This document shows, one piece after another, positions 7,924 to 15,492 of a stretch of DNA of 15,492 nt. The DNA comes from an uncultured Actinomycetes bacterium (GTDB taxonomy: Bacteria; Actinomycetota; Actinomycetes; Mycobacteriales; Mycobacteriaceae): positions 1 through 15,492 of the forward strand of contig CAIWCQ010000445.1 in NCBI GenBank assembly GCA_903911165.1, in the 5' to 3' direction. Made by a program: the position numbers and the translations under genes. Below the pieces are notes generated by a model, which saw only the letters and a program-made list of their open reading frames with translations, was not told the origin of the DNA and made no database searches. How positions within the stretch are numbered: the first letter of the stretch is position 1; each line of letters opens with the position of its first letter.

Positions 7924-9857
7924 GCCGTGCCCGTGGAGCGGATCGGCGGCACCCTGGGTCGGCGCGGCGGACCCGGGCTAGTGATGCCCAACCGGCGCCG
8001 GTCGGTCGCTCGGCGAAATCCAGGCGCACCCGAGCGGCTACTGAAATCGATTCGGCGAGTTCTGCTTTCGTCTATCGCTACCGGGTCGGCAGCGCCGTCA
8101 TCTTCATAGCCCTCCTGGTGGCCACCGCTCAACTGTTCAATCTGCAGGTACCCCAGGCGGCCGGTCTGCGTGCTCAGGCCGCCGGGCAGCTCAAGGTCAC
8201 CGACATCGAAAAGGCGGTCCGGGGCAGCGTGGTGGACAGCAGCTTCAGCAAGCTTGCGTTCACCACCGAGGCTCGCGCACTGACGTTCCAGCCCAACAAG
8301 GTCCGCGAGCAACTCGCCGAGGCCAAGCAGAAGTCGCCGAAGGCTCCGGATCCGGAACAGCGGCTGAGGGAAATTGCCAGGGACGTCTCGGCCAGACTGA
8401 ACAATGCGCCGGACTACGCGACAGTCCTCAAGAAACTCCGCAGCACAGAGACGTTCGTCTACCTGGCTCGGGCCGTGGATCCAGCCATCGCACTGGCGAT
8501 TTCGAAGAAATTCCCCGAGGTCGGCGCCGAACGTCAGGATATCCGTCAGTACCCCGGCGGCTCCCTGGCCGCCAACGTGGTGGGCGGTATCGACTGGGAC
8601 GGTCACGGCCTGATGGGCCTCGAGGAGTCGATGGATTCAGTGCTGGCCGGCACCGACGGATCGGTCACCTATGACCGCGGCTCCGACGGCGTGGTGATCC
8701 CGGGCAGTTACCGCAACCGGCACGACGCCGTCAACGGTTCGACCGTGCAGTTGACCCTGGACAGCGATATTCAGTTTTACGTCCAGCAGCAGGTGCAACT
8801 GGCTAAGAACGCATCCGGCGCCAGGAATGTCTCTGCGGTGGTTCTCGACGCCAAGACCGGCCAGGTCCTCGCGATGGCGAACGACAACACCTTCGATCCC
8901 AGTCAGGACGTCGGTAGGCAGTCCGACAGGCAGATCGGTAACTTGGCGGTGACGTCTCCGTTCGAACCCGGTTCGGTGAACAAGATCGTCGCCGCGGCGT
9001 CGGTGATTGAATTCGGCTTGTCCAACCCTGACGAGGTGCTGTCGGTTCCCGGGTCCATCAACATGGGCGGGGTCAACATCCGCGATGCGTGGGGTCACGG
9101 CGTGATGCCTTACACGACCACCGGAATCTTCGGGAAATCGTCCAATGTCGGCACCCTGATGCTGGCCCAGCGGATCGGCCCGGAGCGCTACTACGAGATG
9201 CTCGGTAAGTTCGGATTGGGTCAGCGCACGGGAGTCGGCCTGCCGGGGGAGAGCGCGGGAATTGTCCCTCCGATCGACCAGTGGTCGGGAAGTACGTTCT
9301 CCAATCTCCCTATTGGACAGGGTCTTTCGATGACGCTCCTGCAGATGACCGGGATGTATCAGGCCATCGCCAACGATGGAATGCGTATCCCGCCGCGGAT
9401 CGTCAAGGCGACTATCGCAGCGGACGGAACCAGCGCCGTCGAGCCCCAGCCCGGCGGTATCCGGGTGGTCTCGCCGGAAACCGCGCGCACAGTGCGCAAC
9501 ATGCTGCGGGCGGTCGTTCAGCGCGATCCGATGGGCACCCAGCAGGGCACCGGCGCTGCCGCCGCGGTCGAGGGGTACCAGATCGCGGGCAAGACCGGTA
9601 CCGCGCAGCAGATCAACCCCGGCTGCGGCTGCTACTACGACGACGTCTACTGGATCACCTTCGCCGGCATGGCCCCGGTTGACGACCCGCGATATGTCGT
9701 CGGTTTGATGATGGACGCCCCGGTGCGTAACTCCGACGGGACCCCCGGCCACTCAGCCGCCCCACTGTTCCGCAGCATCACCGCCTGGCTGTTGCAGCGC
9801 GACAACGTCCCCCTCTCTCCCGATCCCGGCCCGCCGCTGACCCTTGAGGCCGCCTAA
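7920..9857 (+). CDS. ftsI: Septal peptidoglycan transpeptidase FtsI (PbpB, class B PBP)
   Basis: This is a 645-residue monofunctional D,D-transpeptidase that, with FtsW, cross-links septal peptidoglycan and is a beta-lactam target. The basic cytoplasmic N terminus (1-52) precedes a transmembrane helix near 56-75. The pedestal domain follows, then the penicillin-binding domain with active-site S352 in SVNK (352-355), SSN (407-409) and KTGT (558-561). INPGCGCYYDDVYWITF is as in mycobacterial PbpB. The pedestal motif usually written RGxIxDRxG reads RGSVVDSSFSKLA at 101-113, so its second Arg and the Gly are missing. M. tuberculosis Rv2163c is about 679 residues; the shortfall is mainly at the N terminus. 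GTG 7920 overlaps the preceding stop as GTGA, indicating coupled translation with the FtsL-like gene. Confidence 0.96.
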   Translation: MSRARGADRRHPGSARRTRASDAQPAPVGRSAKSRRTRAATEIDSASSAFVYRYRVGSAVIFIALLVATAQLFNLQVPQAAGLRAQAAGQLKVTDIEKAVRGSVVDSSFSKLAFTTEARALTFQPNKVREQLAEAKQKSPKAPDPEQRLREIARDVSARLNNAPDYATVLKKLRSTETFVYLARAVDPAIALAISKKFPEVGAERQDIRQYPGGSLAANVVGGIDWDGHGLMGLEESMDSVLAGTDGSVTYDRGSDGVVIPGSYRNRHDAVNGSTVQLTLDSDIQFYVQQQVQLAKNASGARNVSAVVLDAKTGQVLAMANDNTFDPSQDVGRQSDRQIGNLAVTSPFEPGSVNKIVAAASVIEFGLSNPDEVLSVPGSINMGGVNIRDAWGHGVMPYTTTGIFGKSSNVGTLMLAQRIGPERYYEMLGKFGLGQRTGVGLPGESAGIVPPIDQWSGSTFSNLPIGQGLSMTLLQMTGMYQAIANDGMRIPPRIVKATIAADGTSAVEPQPGGIRVVSPETARTVRNMLRAVVQRDPMGTQQGTGAAAAVEGYQIAGKTGTAQQINPGCGCYYDDVYWITFAGMAPVDDPRYVVGLMMDAPVRNSDGTPGHSAAPLFRSITAWLLQRDNVPLSPDPGPPLTLEAA

Positions 9858-9928
9858 GGCAGTTCAGCGTGCCTGCTCGGTAGGGTGAAGGGCTGATCAG
9901 ATGGGCGGCTGACGAGAGGTGGCGTGCG
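9858..9928 (+). other. ftsI-murE gap with a possible internal promoter
   Basis: This 71-nt gap is the only sizeable break in the chain of overlapping dcw genes here. TAGGGT (9881-9886) fits a loose mycobacterial -10 pattern, with no convincing -35 at the right distance. The murE Shine-Dalgarno GAGAGGT lies at 9914-9920. A separate mur promoter is possible but weakly supported. Confidence 0.3.
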
Positions 9929-11545
9929 TTGACGAGTGCGTTGCGGCCGCGCACGACACCCGGCCTGCCACTGGCGACCCTGGCCGCCAGGATCGGCGCG
10001 GTGCCTGCCCAGATCGACCCAGGTTCTGCCCGGATCGACCCAGGGTCGGCCGACGCCACGGACGTGTCCGATGTGCGGATCTGCGGTGTCACTCTGCGCG
10101 CCCAGGATGCCGTTGCCGGCGACCTGTTCGCGGCACTGCCCGGGGCGACGGTGCACGGGGCGGTGCACACCGCGGTCGCAGTTGAGGCCGGCGCCGTCGC
10201 GGTACTCACCGATGCTGATGGAGTTGCGGTGATCCGTCGTCTGCTCGGTGCCGACTCCCCATCGGTGCCGGTGGTGGTGCATCCCGCGCCACGTTCGGTG
10301 CTCGGGGCGCTGTCCGCCGATGTCTACGGGCACCCGTCTGATCGCGTGGCGGTGCTCGGAGTCACCGGCACATCCGGTAAAACCACCACCGCGTATTTGA
10401 TCGAGGCCGGATTGCGCGCTGCGGGCCGGACAGCGGGACTGATCGGCACCGTGGGAGTACGGATCGCCGACTCCGACGTGCCTGCCTCTGTTGTGTCCGG
10501 TGTGCTGACCACACCGGAGGCCCCGGCGCTCCAAGGCTTGCTCGCAGTGATGGTGGAACACGGTATTGACACGGTGGCGATGGAGGTGTCCAGTCATGCG
10601 CTCGAACTCGGGCGGGTTGACGGAATCCGTTTTGCCGTAGGCGGTTTCACTAATCTCTCGCGTGATCATCTCGACTTCCATCCGTCGATGGAGGCTTACT
10701 TCGAGGCCAAGGCACGGCTTTTCGATCCCGATTCCCCGACGCACGCCCACGTCGCGGTGGTGTGTGTTGACGATGAGGCGGGTCGGGCCATGGCGCAGCG
10801 CGCCCGGGCAGTGGTCACCGTCAGCGTGACGGGCCAACCGGCGGATTGGTGCGCCGAGGATGTCGTCGTGCTCGACGGGGATCCGCGAGCCGGCCTTCAG
10901 GAGTTCAGCGCGGTGGACCCGGCCGGGGTGCATCACCGGTTACGCATCCGACTCCCCGGGCGCTACAACGTGGCCAACGCATTGTTGGCGCTGGCCATGC
11001 TGGACGCGGTCGGGGTTTCACCCGAGCAGGCCGCGCCCGGACTGCGCACCGCCTCGGTTCCGGGCCGACTCGAGGTGATTGAGCGGGGTCAGGACTTCCT
11101 GGCGGTCGTCGACTACGCGCACAAGCCCGGCGCGCTGCGCGCGGTGCTGGAGACGCTGCACCGGCCCGGAGCGCGACTGGCCGTGGTGTTCGGCGCGGGT
11201 GGCAACCGCGACCCCGGGAAACGGGAGCCGATGGGTCGGGTCGCCGCCGAGATCGCCGATCTGGTGATCGTGACCGATGACAATCCGCGCGACGAGGATC
11301 CTGATGCGATTCGGGCCGCCATCGTCGCCGGTGCGGCCGCCGTCATCCGGGATCCGGCCGCACAGGTGCTTGACATCGCCGACCGGCATGCGGCGATCGC
11401 CCATGCCGTCGGCTGGGCTCGCCGCGGCGACGTGGTGGTGATCGCCGGCAAAGGCCACGAGACGGGTCAGACCGCCGGCGGAACCACCCGGCCTTTCGAC
11501 GACCGTACGGAACTGGCTCGCGCACTGGAAGATCTCCCGCGGTGA
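9929..11545 (+). CDS. murE: UDP-MurNAc-L-Ala-D-Glu:meso-diaminopimelate ligase MurE
   Basis: This is a 538-residue cytoplasmic ATP-dependent ligase that adds the third stem-peptide residue. The N-terminal UDP-binding domain includes [17 protein letters not shown]. The ATP-binding P-loop is [11 protein letters not shown] (144-154), followed by [24 protein letters not shown] and [11 protein letters not shown]. The C-terminal domain has DDNPRDEDP, whose DNPR (451-454) is the signature for meso-diaminopimelate rather than L-lysine, as expected for a mycobacterium. The start is TTG 9929 with GAGAGGT eight nt upstream. The first 50 residues are poorly conserved and contain a seven-residue duplication. 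The 3' end overlaps murF as GTGA. Confidence 0.97.
   Translation: MTSALRPRTTPGLPLATLAARIGAVPAQIDPGSARIDPGSADATDVSDVRICGVTLRAQDAVAGDLFAALPGATVHGAVHTAVAVEAGAVAVLTDADGVAVIRRLLGADSPSVPVVVHPAPRSVLGALSADVYGHPSDRVAVLGVTGTSGKTTTAYLIEAGLRAAGRTAGLIGTVGVRIADSDVPASVVSGVLTTPEAPALQGLLAVMVEHGIDTVAMEVSSHALELGRVDGIRFAVGGFTNLSRDHLDFHPSMEAYFEAKARLFDPDSPTHAHVAVVCVDDEAGRAMAQRARAVVTVSVTGQPADWCAEDVVVLDGDPRAGLQEFSAVDPAGVHHRLRIRLPGRYNVANALLALAMLDAVGVSPEQAAPGLRTASVPGRLEVIERGQDFLAVVDYAHKPGALRAVLETLHRPGARLAVVFGAGGNRDPGKREPMGRVAAEIADLVIVTDDNPRDEDPDAIRAAIVAGAAAVIRDPAAQVLDIADRHAAIAHAVGWARRGDVVVIAGKGHETGQTAGGTTRPFDDRTELARALEDLPR
10008..10049 (+). repeat. 21-bp tandem duplication near the 5' end of murE
   Basis: Two 21-bp units (10008-10028 and 10029-10049) share cgatcgaccca-like cores and encode IDPGSAR followed by IDPGSAD. 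They lie in the variable N-terminal region before the conserved UDP-binding fold, in frame. Confidence 0.75.
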
Positions 11546-13044
11546 TCGCCCTGACCGTGGCTCAGATCGCCGACATCGTCGGCGGCCGACTGGCCGATAT
11601 CGACCCGGCCGAGGCGGCGTCGACGCCGGTTACCGGGCCGGTCGAGTTCGATTCGCGTGCCATCGCCCCCGGCGGACTGTTCCTCGCGTTGCCCGGAGCC
11701 AGATCCGACGGCCATGACTTCGCCGCCGCCGCCGTGGCTGCCGGCGCGGTCGCGGTGCTTGCTGCCCGACCGGTCGGCGTACCGGCCATCGTGGTCCCGC
11801 CGGCGATGGCATCCGATGCCGATGCCGGGGTGTTCGAGCACGACGTCGATGGTTCCGGCGCCGCCGTGTTGGGCGCACTGGCCACTCTCGCCACCGTGGT
11901 CGCCGCCGACCTGGCCGACCGGGGGCTGCGAATCGTCGGTGTCACCGGATCGTCGGGTAAGACGTCGACCAAGGATCTCATCGCGTCGGTGTTGCGCCCC
12001 CTCGGTGAGGTGGTGTCGCCGCCCGGGTCGTTCAACAATGAACTCGGCCTGCCCTGGACGGTGTTGCGGGCTACCGCGGAGACCGATTTTCTGGTGCTGG
12101 AAATGTCGGCGCGGCATCCCGGCAACATCGCCGCCCTTGCCCGGATCGCTCGGCCCGCAATCGCGGTGGTGCTCAATGTCGGGACCGCGCACCTCGGCGA
12201 GTTTGGCTCGCGGGAGTTGATCGCCAAGACCAAAGGCGAACTCGTCGAGGCAGTCGGGCCGCCCGGCGTGGCGATCCTCAATGCCGACGACCCACTGGTG
12301 GCGGCGATGGCGAGCCGGACGACGGCGCGCGTCACCACCGTCGGACGCAGTGGCAGCGCGGACGTCCGGGCCGAGGACATCGAACTCGACGAACTTGCTC
12401 GTCCCCGCTTTACCCTCGTCACCGCGGCCGGCCGGGTTGCCGTCACGCTGGCCGTTCACGGCGAGCATCAGGTGGGCAATGCACTCAGCGCCGCGGCGGT
12501 GGCCCTGGAATGTGGCGCCACCCTCGACCAGGTCGCCGACGCGTTGGCCGGTGCCGGACCGGCGTCGCGGCACCGGATGGAAGTCCACGCCCGGCCTGAC
12601 GGCGTGACCATCATCAACGACGCCTACAACGCCAATCCCGAATCCATGCGGGCCGGACTGCAGGCGCTGGCCGTGATGGCGCGGCAATCGTCGGATCCGC
12701 GCCGCAGCTGGGCGGTGCTCGGGGAGATGGGCGAACTCGGCGAGGACTCGATTGCCGAACACGATCGACTCGGCCGGCTTGCGGTGCGCTTAGATATCAG
12801 TCGGCTCGTCGTCGTCGGAACCGGGAGGCCTGTGAACGCCATGCACCGCGGGGCGATCATGGAGGGTTCCTGGGGATCGGAGTCGGCCCTGGTTCCTGAC
12901 GTCGACGCCGCGTTGGCACTGCTGCGCGCGGAACTGGCGCCCGGGGACGTGGTGCTGGTCAAGGCGTCGAACGCGGCCGGCCTCGGGTCGCTGGCGGAGG
13001 CGCTGGTGGCGGCCGGGGCCCCGGGGCGGGAAGCACCCGGATGA
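11542..13044 (+). CDS. murF: UDP-MurNAc-tripeptide:D-Ala-D-Ala ligase MurF
   Basis: This is a 500-residue cytoplasmic ATP-dependent ligase that adds D-alanyl-D-alanine to complete the UDP-MurNAc pentapeptide. The N-terminal domain has [23 protein letters not shown]. The P-loop is [13 protein letters not shown] (133-145), followed by [12 protein letters not shown], the [13 protein letters not shown] segment and [12 protein letters not shown], all characteristic of MurF. The C-terminal domain has VLGEMGELG. Length is close to that of M. tuberculosis MurF (about 510). GTG 11542 overlaps the murE stop as GTGA, and the stop overlaps mraY as ATGA, so translation is likely coupled on both sides. Confidence 0.97.
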   Translation: MIALTVAQIADIVGGRLADIDPAEAASTPVTGPVEFDSRAIAPGGLFLALPGARSDGHDFAAAAVAAGAVAVLAARPVGVPAIVVPPAMASDADAGVFEHDVDGSGAAVLGALATLATVVAADLADRGLRIVGVTGSSGKTSTKDLIASVLRPLGEVVSPPGSFNNELGLPWTVLRATAETDFLVLEMSARHPGNIAALARIARPAIAVVLNVGTAHLGEFGSRELIAKTKGELVEAVGPPGVAILNADDPLVAAMASRTTARVTTVGRSGSADVRAEDIELDELARPRFTLVTAAGRVAVTLAVHGEHQVGNALSAAAVALECGATLDQVADALAGAGPASRHRMEVHARPDGVTIINDAYNANPESMRAGLQALAVMARQSSDPRRSWAVLGEMGELGEDSIAEHDRLGRLAVRLDISRLVVVGTGRPVNAMHRGAIMEGSWGSESALVPDVDAALALLRAELAPGDVVLVKASNAAGLGSLAEALVAAGAPGREAPG

Positions 13045-14120
13045 GACTGATTCTGTTCGCCGTCGGAATATCCCTTGCGGTGGCGATTCTGCTGACGCCG
13101 GCGCTGATCCGGCTGTTCACCCGACAGGGCTTCGGGCAGGAGATCCGCGCCGACGGTCCGCCCAGCCATCAGACCAAACGCGGCACCCCGTCAATGGGCG
13201 GGGTGGCGATCCTGGCCGGGATCTGGGCGGGCTATTTCGGCGCGCACCTGGTCGGCGCGGTGTTCGGCGACACCGGGCCGTCCGCCTCGGGGTTGCTGGT
13301 GTTGGGCTTGGCGACCGCGTTGGGCGCGGTGGGTTTTCTCGACGACCTGATCAAGATCCGCCAGTCGCGCAACCTCGGTCTGAACAAGACCGCCAAGACT
13401 CTCGGTCAGATCACCGCCGCCACCTTGTTCGGCATTCTGGTCCTTCAGTTCGCCAATGCCGACGGCCTGACCCCCGGCAGTCGCCAGTTGTCCTACGTCC
13501 GGGAGATCGCCACGGTGGCCCTGCCGCCGGTGTTGTTCGTGCTGTTTGTGATCGTGGTGGTCAGCGCCTGGTCGAACGCGGTCAACTTCACCGACGGCCT
13601 CGACGGTCTGGCGGCCGGGTGTATGGCCATGGTCAGTGCCGCCTACGTGCTGATCACGTTCTGGCAGTTCCGCAACGCCTGCGCCACCGCTCCCGGCCTG
13701 GGCTGCTACAACGTTCGCGATCCGCTGGACCTGGCGCTGATTGCGGCCGCCACTGCCGGGGCGTGTATCGGATTTCTCTGGTGGAACGCCGCGCCGGCGA
13801 AGATCTTCATGGGCGACACCGGATCGCTGGCGCTGGGCGGCATCATCGCCGGACTGTCCATCACCAGTCGTACCGAGGTGCTCGCGGTGGTACTTGGCGC
13901 GTTGTTCGTCGCCGAGGTCACGTCGGTGGTGGTGCAGATCCTGGCGTTCCGCACCACGGGGCGGCGGGTGTTCCGGATGGCGCCATTCCACCATCACTTC
14001 GAACTGGTGGGCTGGGCCGAAACCACGGTGATCATCCGGTTCTGGCTGCTCACCGCGATCGCCTGCGGACTAGGGGCGTCGTTGTTCTACAGCGAGTGGC
14101 TCGCCGCCATCGGCGACTGA
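13041..14120 (+). CDS. mraY: Phospho-MurNAc-pentapeptide translocase MraY (MurX), lipid I synthase
   Basis: This is a 359-residue polytopic inner-membrane enzyme that transfers phospho-MurNAc-pentapeptide to decaprenyl phosphate, forming lipid I. About ten transmembrane helices are visible. The cytoplasmic catalytic motifs are present: D101-D102 in [18 protein letters not shown] (182-191), [12 protein letters not shown] (256-267) and the histidine loop [11 protein letters not shown] (315-325). Length matches M. tuberculosis MurX. The start ATG 13041 overlaps the murF stop as ATGA. It joins the soluble Mur ligase steps, encoded on both sides, to the membrane stage of peptidoglycan synthesis, and is the target family of tunicamycin- and capuramycin-type inhibitors. 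Confidence 0.97.
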   Translation: MRLILFAVGISLAVAILLTPALIRLFTRQGFGQEIRADGPPSHQTKRGTPSMGGVAILAGIWAGYFGAHLVGAVFGDTGPSASGLLVLGLATALGAVGFLDDLIKIRQSRNLGLNKTAKTLGQITAATLFGILVLQFANADGLTPGSRQLSYVREIATVALPPVLFVLFVIVVVSAWSNAVNFTDGLDGLAAGCMAMVSAAYVLITFWQFRNACATAPGLGCYNVRDPLDLALIAAATAGACIGFLWWNAAPAKIFMGDTGSLALGGIIAGLSITSRTEVLAVVLGALFVAEVTSVVVQILAFRTTGRRVFRMAPFHHHFELVGWAETTVIIRFWLLTAIACGLGASLFYSEWLAAIGD

Positions 14121-14121
14121 C

Positions 14122-15492
14122 GTGCCGGCCGAATTGTCGCCGCTGGCGCCGGGCGCGCGGGTACTGGTGGCCGGAGCACGGGTCACCGGACGCGCGGTGG
14201 TCGGCGCGTTGTCGTCTCGGGATGTCGAGGTGACGGTGTGCGACGACGATCTGGCCGCAGCCCGCGGACTGGCCGGGGCCACCGGAATCTCCACGGCCGA
14301 GGCGATCGCGAGAGCCGGGAGCTTCGATCTGGTGATCACCAGTCCGGGCTTCGCGCCGACGGCACCGGTTCTGGCTGCCGCGGCGGGAGCGGGCGTCCCG
14401 ATCTGGGGCGACGTCGAACTCGCCTGGCGCCTGGACGCGGCCGGGTTATACGGTCCGCCGCGGCGGTGGCTGGTGGTGACCGGAACCAACGGCAAGACCA
14501 CCACCACCTCGATGCTCTACGACATGCTCATCGCCGACGGGCGGTCCGCGGTGCTATGCGGCAACATCGGCGACCCGGTTCTCGACGTACTGGACCAGCC
14601 TTCTGATGTGCTGGCAGTAGAGGTATCGAGCTTTCAGTTGTTCTGGTCGCCGTCGCTGCGACCCGAGGCCGGTGTCGTGCTCAATGTGGCCGAGGATCAT
14701 CTCGACTGGCACGGCGGCTTTGCGGCCTATGCGGCCGCCAAAGCCCGTGCTCTCGACGGCCGGGTGGCGGTCGTGGGTCTCGACGATGCGGCGGCGTCTG
14801 CGTTGCTGCCTGGCGCCGCGGCCTCGGTTAAGGCCGGCTTTCGGCTCGGCGTCCCGGCGCCCGGTGAACTGGGGGTCCGCGATGGTGCGCTCGTCGACCG
14901 CGCTTTCGCCGACGATCTGACGCTGGCATCGGTCGAGGGGATACCGGTGGCCGGGCCGGTCGGAATCCTTGACGCCCTGGGCGCGGCGGCCCTGGCCCGC
15001 GCAGTGGAGGTAACCCCGGGGGCGATCGATGCCGCCCTCCGCGGATTCCAGGTCGGCCGCCACCGAGCCGAGGAGGTGGGCGTCATCAACGGCGTGCACT
15101 ACATCGACGACTCCAAGGCCACCAACCCGCACGCCGCGCAGGCATCGATCCTGGCCTTTTCGCGGGTGGTGTGGGTGGCCGGCGGCCTGCTCAAGGGTGC
15201 ATCCGTCGATGACGCCGTGGCCGGGGTCGCCGACCGATTGGCCGGTGTCGTGCTGATCGGTCGTGACCGCGCCGCCTTTGCCGAGGCGTTATCGCGACAC
15301 GCGCCCGATGTCCCGGTCATTGAGGTGGTGACGCGGGAAGATGCTGGGATGCATGGGACGGTTGGGATGCATGGGACTCTTGAGACTCTTGAGACTCATG
15401 AGACTCATGGGACTCATGGGACTCGAATCGTCGACGCGACCGGGCCTGGTTTGGGCGACCGGGTGATGACGCAGGTCGTCGCCGCCGCCGCC
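14122..15492 (+). CDS. murD: UDP-MurNAc-L-Ala:D-glutamate ligase MurD (3' end cut by the window)
   Basis: This is a cytoplasmic ATP-dependent ligase that adds D-glutamate as the second stem residue. 457 codons are visible, and roughly 50 residues should be missing. The N-terminal Rossmann-type domain contains [17 protein letters not shown] and [12 protein letters not shown]. The P-loop is [10 protein letters not shown] (120-129). [18 protein letters not shown] and the AAKARAL segment with the likely carbamylated lysine follow; the C-terminal domain begins near GRHRAEEVG, with [16 protein letters not shown] 14122 lies one nt after the mraY stop and has no clear Shine-Dalgarno, suggesting coupled translation. 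Near residues 409-435 a Gly/Thr/His/Glu low-complexity repeat replaces a variable stretch. From memory, the same GMP-to-VMT interval in M. tuberculosis MurD is about ten residues shorter. Confidence 0.95.
   Translation, partial: MPAELSPLAPGARVLVAGARVTGRAVVGALSSRDVEVTVCDDDLAAARGLAGATGISTAEAIARAGSFDLVITSPGFAPTAPVLAAAAGAGVPIWGDVELAWRLDAAGLYGPPRRWLVVTGTNGKTTTTSMLYDMLIADGRSAVLCGNIGDPVLDVLDQPSDVLAVEVSSFQLFWSPSLRPEAGVVLNVAEDHLDWHGGFAAYAAAKARALDGRVAVVGLDDAAASALLPGAAASVKAGFRLGVPAPGELGVRDGALVDRAFADDLTLASVEGIPVAGPVGILDALGAAALARAVEVTPGAIDAALRGFQVGRHRAEEVGVINGVHYIDDSKATNPHAAQASILAFSRVVWVAGGLLKGASVDDAVAGVADRLAGVVLIGRDRAAFAEALSRHAPDVPVIEVVTREDAGMHGTVGMHGTLETLETHETHGTHGTRIVDATGPGLGDRVMTQVVAAAA
15346..15426 (+). 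repeat. Tandem repeat array inside murD
   Basis: Two 18-bp units (15346-15363 and 15364-15381, starting gggatgcatggga) are followed by five 9-bp units of the form gagactcat or gggactcat (15382-15426). All are multiples of three, so the frame is preserved, giving [12 protein letters not shown], then [15 protein letters not shown]. The array is much lower in GC than the flanking murD sequence and uses codons rare in the cluster (ACT, CTT, CAT). Confidence 0.93.

Noticed and set aside
7419..8606. Minus-strand open frame rich in GPTGPTG triplets resembling a collagen-like protein
   Set aside because: It is the reverse-strand reading of the 9-bp repeats in the FtsL-like gene plus antisense ftsI; the plus-strand genes have clear families, start sites and coupling.
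8637..9752. Minus-strand open frame of 371 codons opposite ftsI
   Set aside because: It is antisense to the conserved transpeptidase domain, with no ribosome site or recognisable motif, and is typical of codon-position bias in GC-rich genes.
11467..12762. Minus-strand open frame of 431 codons opposite murF
   Set aside because: It is fully antisense to an intact MurF with all motifs and shows His/Arg/Gly-rich composition with no family resemblance.

Overview
This window is a high-GC actinobacterial chromosome segment carrying the division and cell wall (dcw) cluster of a mycobacterium. I base this on gene order, a mycobacterium-type MraZ, PbpB/FtsI and MurX/MraY, and flanking genes that match the M. 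tuberculosis Rv2175c to Rv2155c neighbourhood as I remember it. The species cannot be named from the sequence alone. No tRNA, rRNA, CRISPR array, prophage or insertion sequence was seen.

Left part (1-4066): the last codons of an Rv2175c-like gene enter on the plus strand and overlap tail-to-tail with mptA. A minus-strand operon is transcribed leftward: a GNAT acetyltransferase (Rv2170-like), the lipoprotein LppM, the prenyl diphosphate synthase IdsA2 and the mannosyltransferase MptA. Its genes overlap or lie within about 20 nt of each other. The theme is the lipid side of the envelope: polyprenyl precursors, a lipoprotein linked in the literature to phosphatidylinositol mannosides, and lipomannan elongation. 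The Rv2172c homologue that separates lppM from idsA2 in M. tuberculosis is absent here.

Middle (4067-5097): a divergent intergenic region is followed by a small DUF3040 membrane protein on the plus strand and a probable terminator. Then comes the mraZ control region, with 10-bp spaced GTGGGG repeats of the MraZ-box type, a perfect 18-bp palindrome and a leader hairpin.

Right part (5098-15492): mraZ, rsmH, an FtsL-like gene, ftsI/pbpB, then murE, murF, mraY and murD (cut by the window end). Most junctions are 1-4 nt stop/start overlaps (TGATG, GTGA, ATGA), which implies translational coupling. The exception is a 71-nt gap between ftsI and murE. Together the genes make the septal synthase complex and carry out the meso-diaminopimelate, D-Ala-D-Ala, lipid I and D-Glu steps of peptidoglycan precursor synthesis.

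The gene content is conventional. The least ordinary feature is a set of in-frame tandem-repeat expansions in variable parts of several proteins (acetyltransferase linker, FtsL-like N and C termini, MurE N terminus, MurD C-terminal domain). Several of them use codons unlike the surrounding GC-rich genes.
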